Shown piece by piece: positions 62,809-64,000 of a DNA stretch of 64,000 nucleotides (positions within the stretch are counted from its first letter, which is position 1; every line of letters begins with the position of its first letter). The position numbers and the translations under genes are program-made. The notes below the pieces were generated by a model, which searched no databases, had not been told where the DNA came from, and worked only from the letters and a program-made list of their open reading frames with translations. This DNA is from Coriobacteriaceae bacterium (GTDB lineage Bacteria; Actinomycetota; Coriobacteriia; Coriobacteriales; Coriobacteriaceae), in NCBI GenBank assembly GCA_030525945.1, contig JAUNDT010000002.1, positions 1-64,000 on the forward strand. The letters are read 5' to 3'.

Positions 62809-64000
62809 CTAGGAGCACATGCCACAGCGGGCGCAGGCGGAAAGCGCTGTGGGAGCGATGGCGATGCCGCCCTGCGCCGTCTCGCGCAGGGTTGCCGGCA
62901 GGGCATGGCCCACGGCGAGCATGGTCGCCGCCATTTCGTCGAACGGTACGAGTGAGCGCACGCCCGACAGCGCGAGCTGCGCGCCGGTGAACGCCGCCGC
63001 GACGCCGATGGCGTTGCGGTTTTGGCACGGAACCTCCACCAGGCCGCCCACGGGGTCGCAGACGAGTCCCAGCAGATTGGCGATGGTGATGGACGCGGCG
63101 TCGAGCGCCTGCTCAGGCGTGCCGCCGTGCATCTGTACGAGCGCTGCGGCGGCCATAGCGGCAGCCGAGCCGACCTCGGCCTGACAGCCGCCCTCGGCTC
63201 CCGCCACACATGCCGAGGTGGAGAGGATGAGTCCCACGGCTGCGGCGCAGTAGAGGGCTTCTTCGAGCATGGCGTCCTTGGCGCTGGCTCCATGGGGGTC
63301 GCAGGCGCGCGGGTCGTCTGATGAGGAATCGCGTGCGGTATCCGTTCCGTCGGCGCTGAGGGGATTCGCTGCGGCGCCGCCTGACGCGGCTTGGCCAACA
63401 GCGGTCTGCGCCTCGCCACATGCCCGCGCGTCAAGCGCATCGCCGACGGCGAGCACGCACCCAGGGACAACGCCTGCGGACCCCGCTGTGGGTGCGGCGA
63501 CGATCACGCCCATGGTTGCCGAGCGCTCGAGCACGGCCATAGCGCGGGCGACGGCCTCGGACTGCACGGCTCCGAGCAGCGTGGCCGAGAGCGCGTTTCG
63601 CGCCTGGTCGACGGCGCGCGCCTCGCCGTTGAGGAAGCCGCCGAGCGAGCGCTGCGGATGGGCGAGGGGCTCCGTGGTCTCCTCGCGCATGACCTCGATC
63701 ACACGGCGCATCAGCGCACGGGCACGTTCAGCACCGACCATCTGCTCCTCGCGCTCGCGCATGACAGCGCCGATGCTCGCGCCGCGTTCGCGGCAGGCGT
63801 CGAGCAGCTGGGCGGCATCGTCGAACAGGTCGGGGGTCGAAACACCCGGGCCGAGCGCCGCGGCAGAGCCCGGCAGTTCGATGAAGGTGGCATAGGTCAC
63901 CAGGTCGAGCGCGCGCACGGCCGGCAGCACGGCGCGGTCGGGGGCGCCGTCGGTCTCGAACACCGAGTACGCGGTACCGCCCGCCTCCGTTCGGTACGTG
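62809..64000 (-). CDS. sdaA: L-serine dehydratase, iron-sulphur type (5' end outside the window)
   Basis: At least 396 residues are visible, and the frame is open to the window edge, where it reads TEAGGTAYSVFETDG; the start lies outside. The protein deaminates L-serine to pyruvate with a 4Fe-4S cluster. The remaining part of the beta domain is followed by the alpha domain from about ACRERGASIGAVMREREEQM. Cluster and active-site segments are PTAGSAGVVPGC, SACVAGAEGGCQAEVGS, GLVCDPVGGLVEVPCQNRNA and the terminal CARCGMC. An insertion of about 45 polar, Ala/Asp-rich residues follows VVPGCVLAVGDAL and is not part of the usual fold. Confidence 0.9.
   Translation of the reverse strand, partial: TYRTEAGGTAYSVFETDGAPDRAVLPAVRALDLVTYATFIELPGSAAALGPGVSTPDLFDDAAQLLDACRERGASIGAVMREREEQMVGAERARALMRRVIEVMREETTEPLAHPQRSLGGFLNGEARAVDQARNALSATLLGAVQSEAVARAMAVLERSATMGVIVAAPTAGSAGVVPGCVLAVGDALDARACGEAQTAVGQAASGGAAANPLSADGTDTARDSSSDDPRACDPHGASAKDAMLEEALYCAAAVGLILSTSACVAGAEGGCQAEVGSAAAMAAAALVQMHGGTPEQALDAASITIANLLGLVCDPVGGLVEVPCQNRNAIGVAAAFTGAQLALSGVRSLVPFDEMAATMLAVGHALPATLRETAQGGIAIAPTALSACARCGMCS

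Overview
The window looks like chromosomal DNA of a high-GC, Gram-positive gut actinobacterium of the Coriobacteriia, most probably Collinsella or a close relative. The reasons are G/C-ending codons in most genes, frequent GTG and TTG starts with strong AGGAGG-type ribosome sites, a sortase-anchored (LPQTG) sialidase, two peptidoglycan hydrolases carrying the short 'VYRLY...HHYT...GW..EGVAW' repeat, and a fused RmlC-RmlD protein. The genus is inferred from gene content and is not proven.

Region 1 (1-23.8 kb) is a cell-surface polysaccharide locus. On the minus strand lie a GT2 glycosyltransferase, a Wzx-like flippase, a DUF2304 membrane protein and a dolichyl-phosphate-mannose-synthase-like GT2. 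On the plus strand follow a GT4 enzyme, a DUF2142 membrane protein, a frameshifted amidase, a glucosaminidase, a two-domain GT2, rmlA, the wzm/wzt ABC exporter, rmlB and an rmlC-rmlD fusion. Two more GT2 genes and a DUF4012 protein close the locus. Together they suggest dTDP-rhamnose synthesis, assembly of a rhamnose-containing polymer, export and wall remodelling.

Region 2 (24-32.7 kb) has tRNA-Arg(TCT), a diacylglycerol-kinase-like enzyme coupled to a ClC-type channel, and a molybdenum block: moeA, mogA and modABC. The moeA and modA promoters share an 18-bp dyad, and ModB carries an unusually large extracytoplasmic N-terminal region.

Region 3 (32.8-47 kb) is a host-glycan and surface region. 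It holds a 1152-residue wall-anchored sialidase and a 2221-residue secreted mosaic protein (transglutaminase-like, F5/8C-like, Ig-like, BspA-like and beta-helix parts). These are followed by a tight six-gene operon: a 57-residue peptide, a one-helix Gly/Asp/Ser-rich protein, an HprK-like kinase, a PqqD-like protein, an S26-like peptidase and a nucleotidyltransferase-like protein. This operon resembles a peptide-modification system without a familiar core enzyme and is the best candidate here for something undescribed.

Region 4 (47-51 kb) holds tRNA-Pro(TGG) and tRNA-Gly(TCC), a duplicated tRNA-Gly 3' end, gdhA, and then 1.6 kb of non-coding DNA made of several different repeat families, including a series of hairpins.

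Region 5 (51-64 kb), mostly on the minus strand, encodes a MacAB-like three-gene exporter, a second ABC system with a 1103-residue FtsX-type permease, and a two-component system. An L,D-transpeptidase is on the plus strand, and an L-serine dehydratase is cut by the window edge. The spacers around the second ABC system contain dispersed ~90-bp repeats, a perfect 59-nt palindrome and dyads that may be response-regulator sites.
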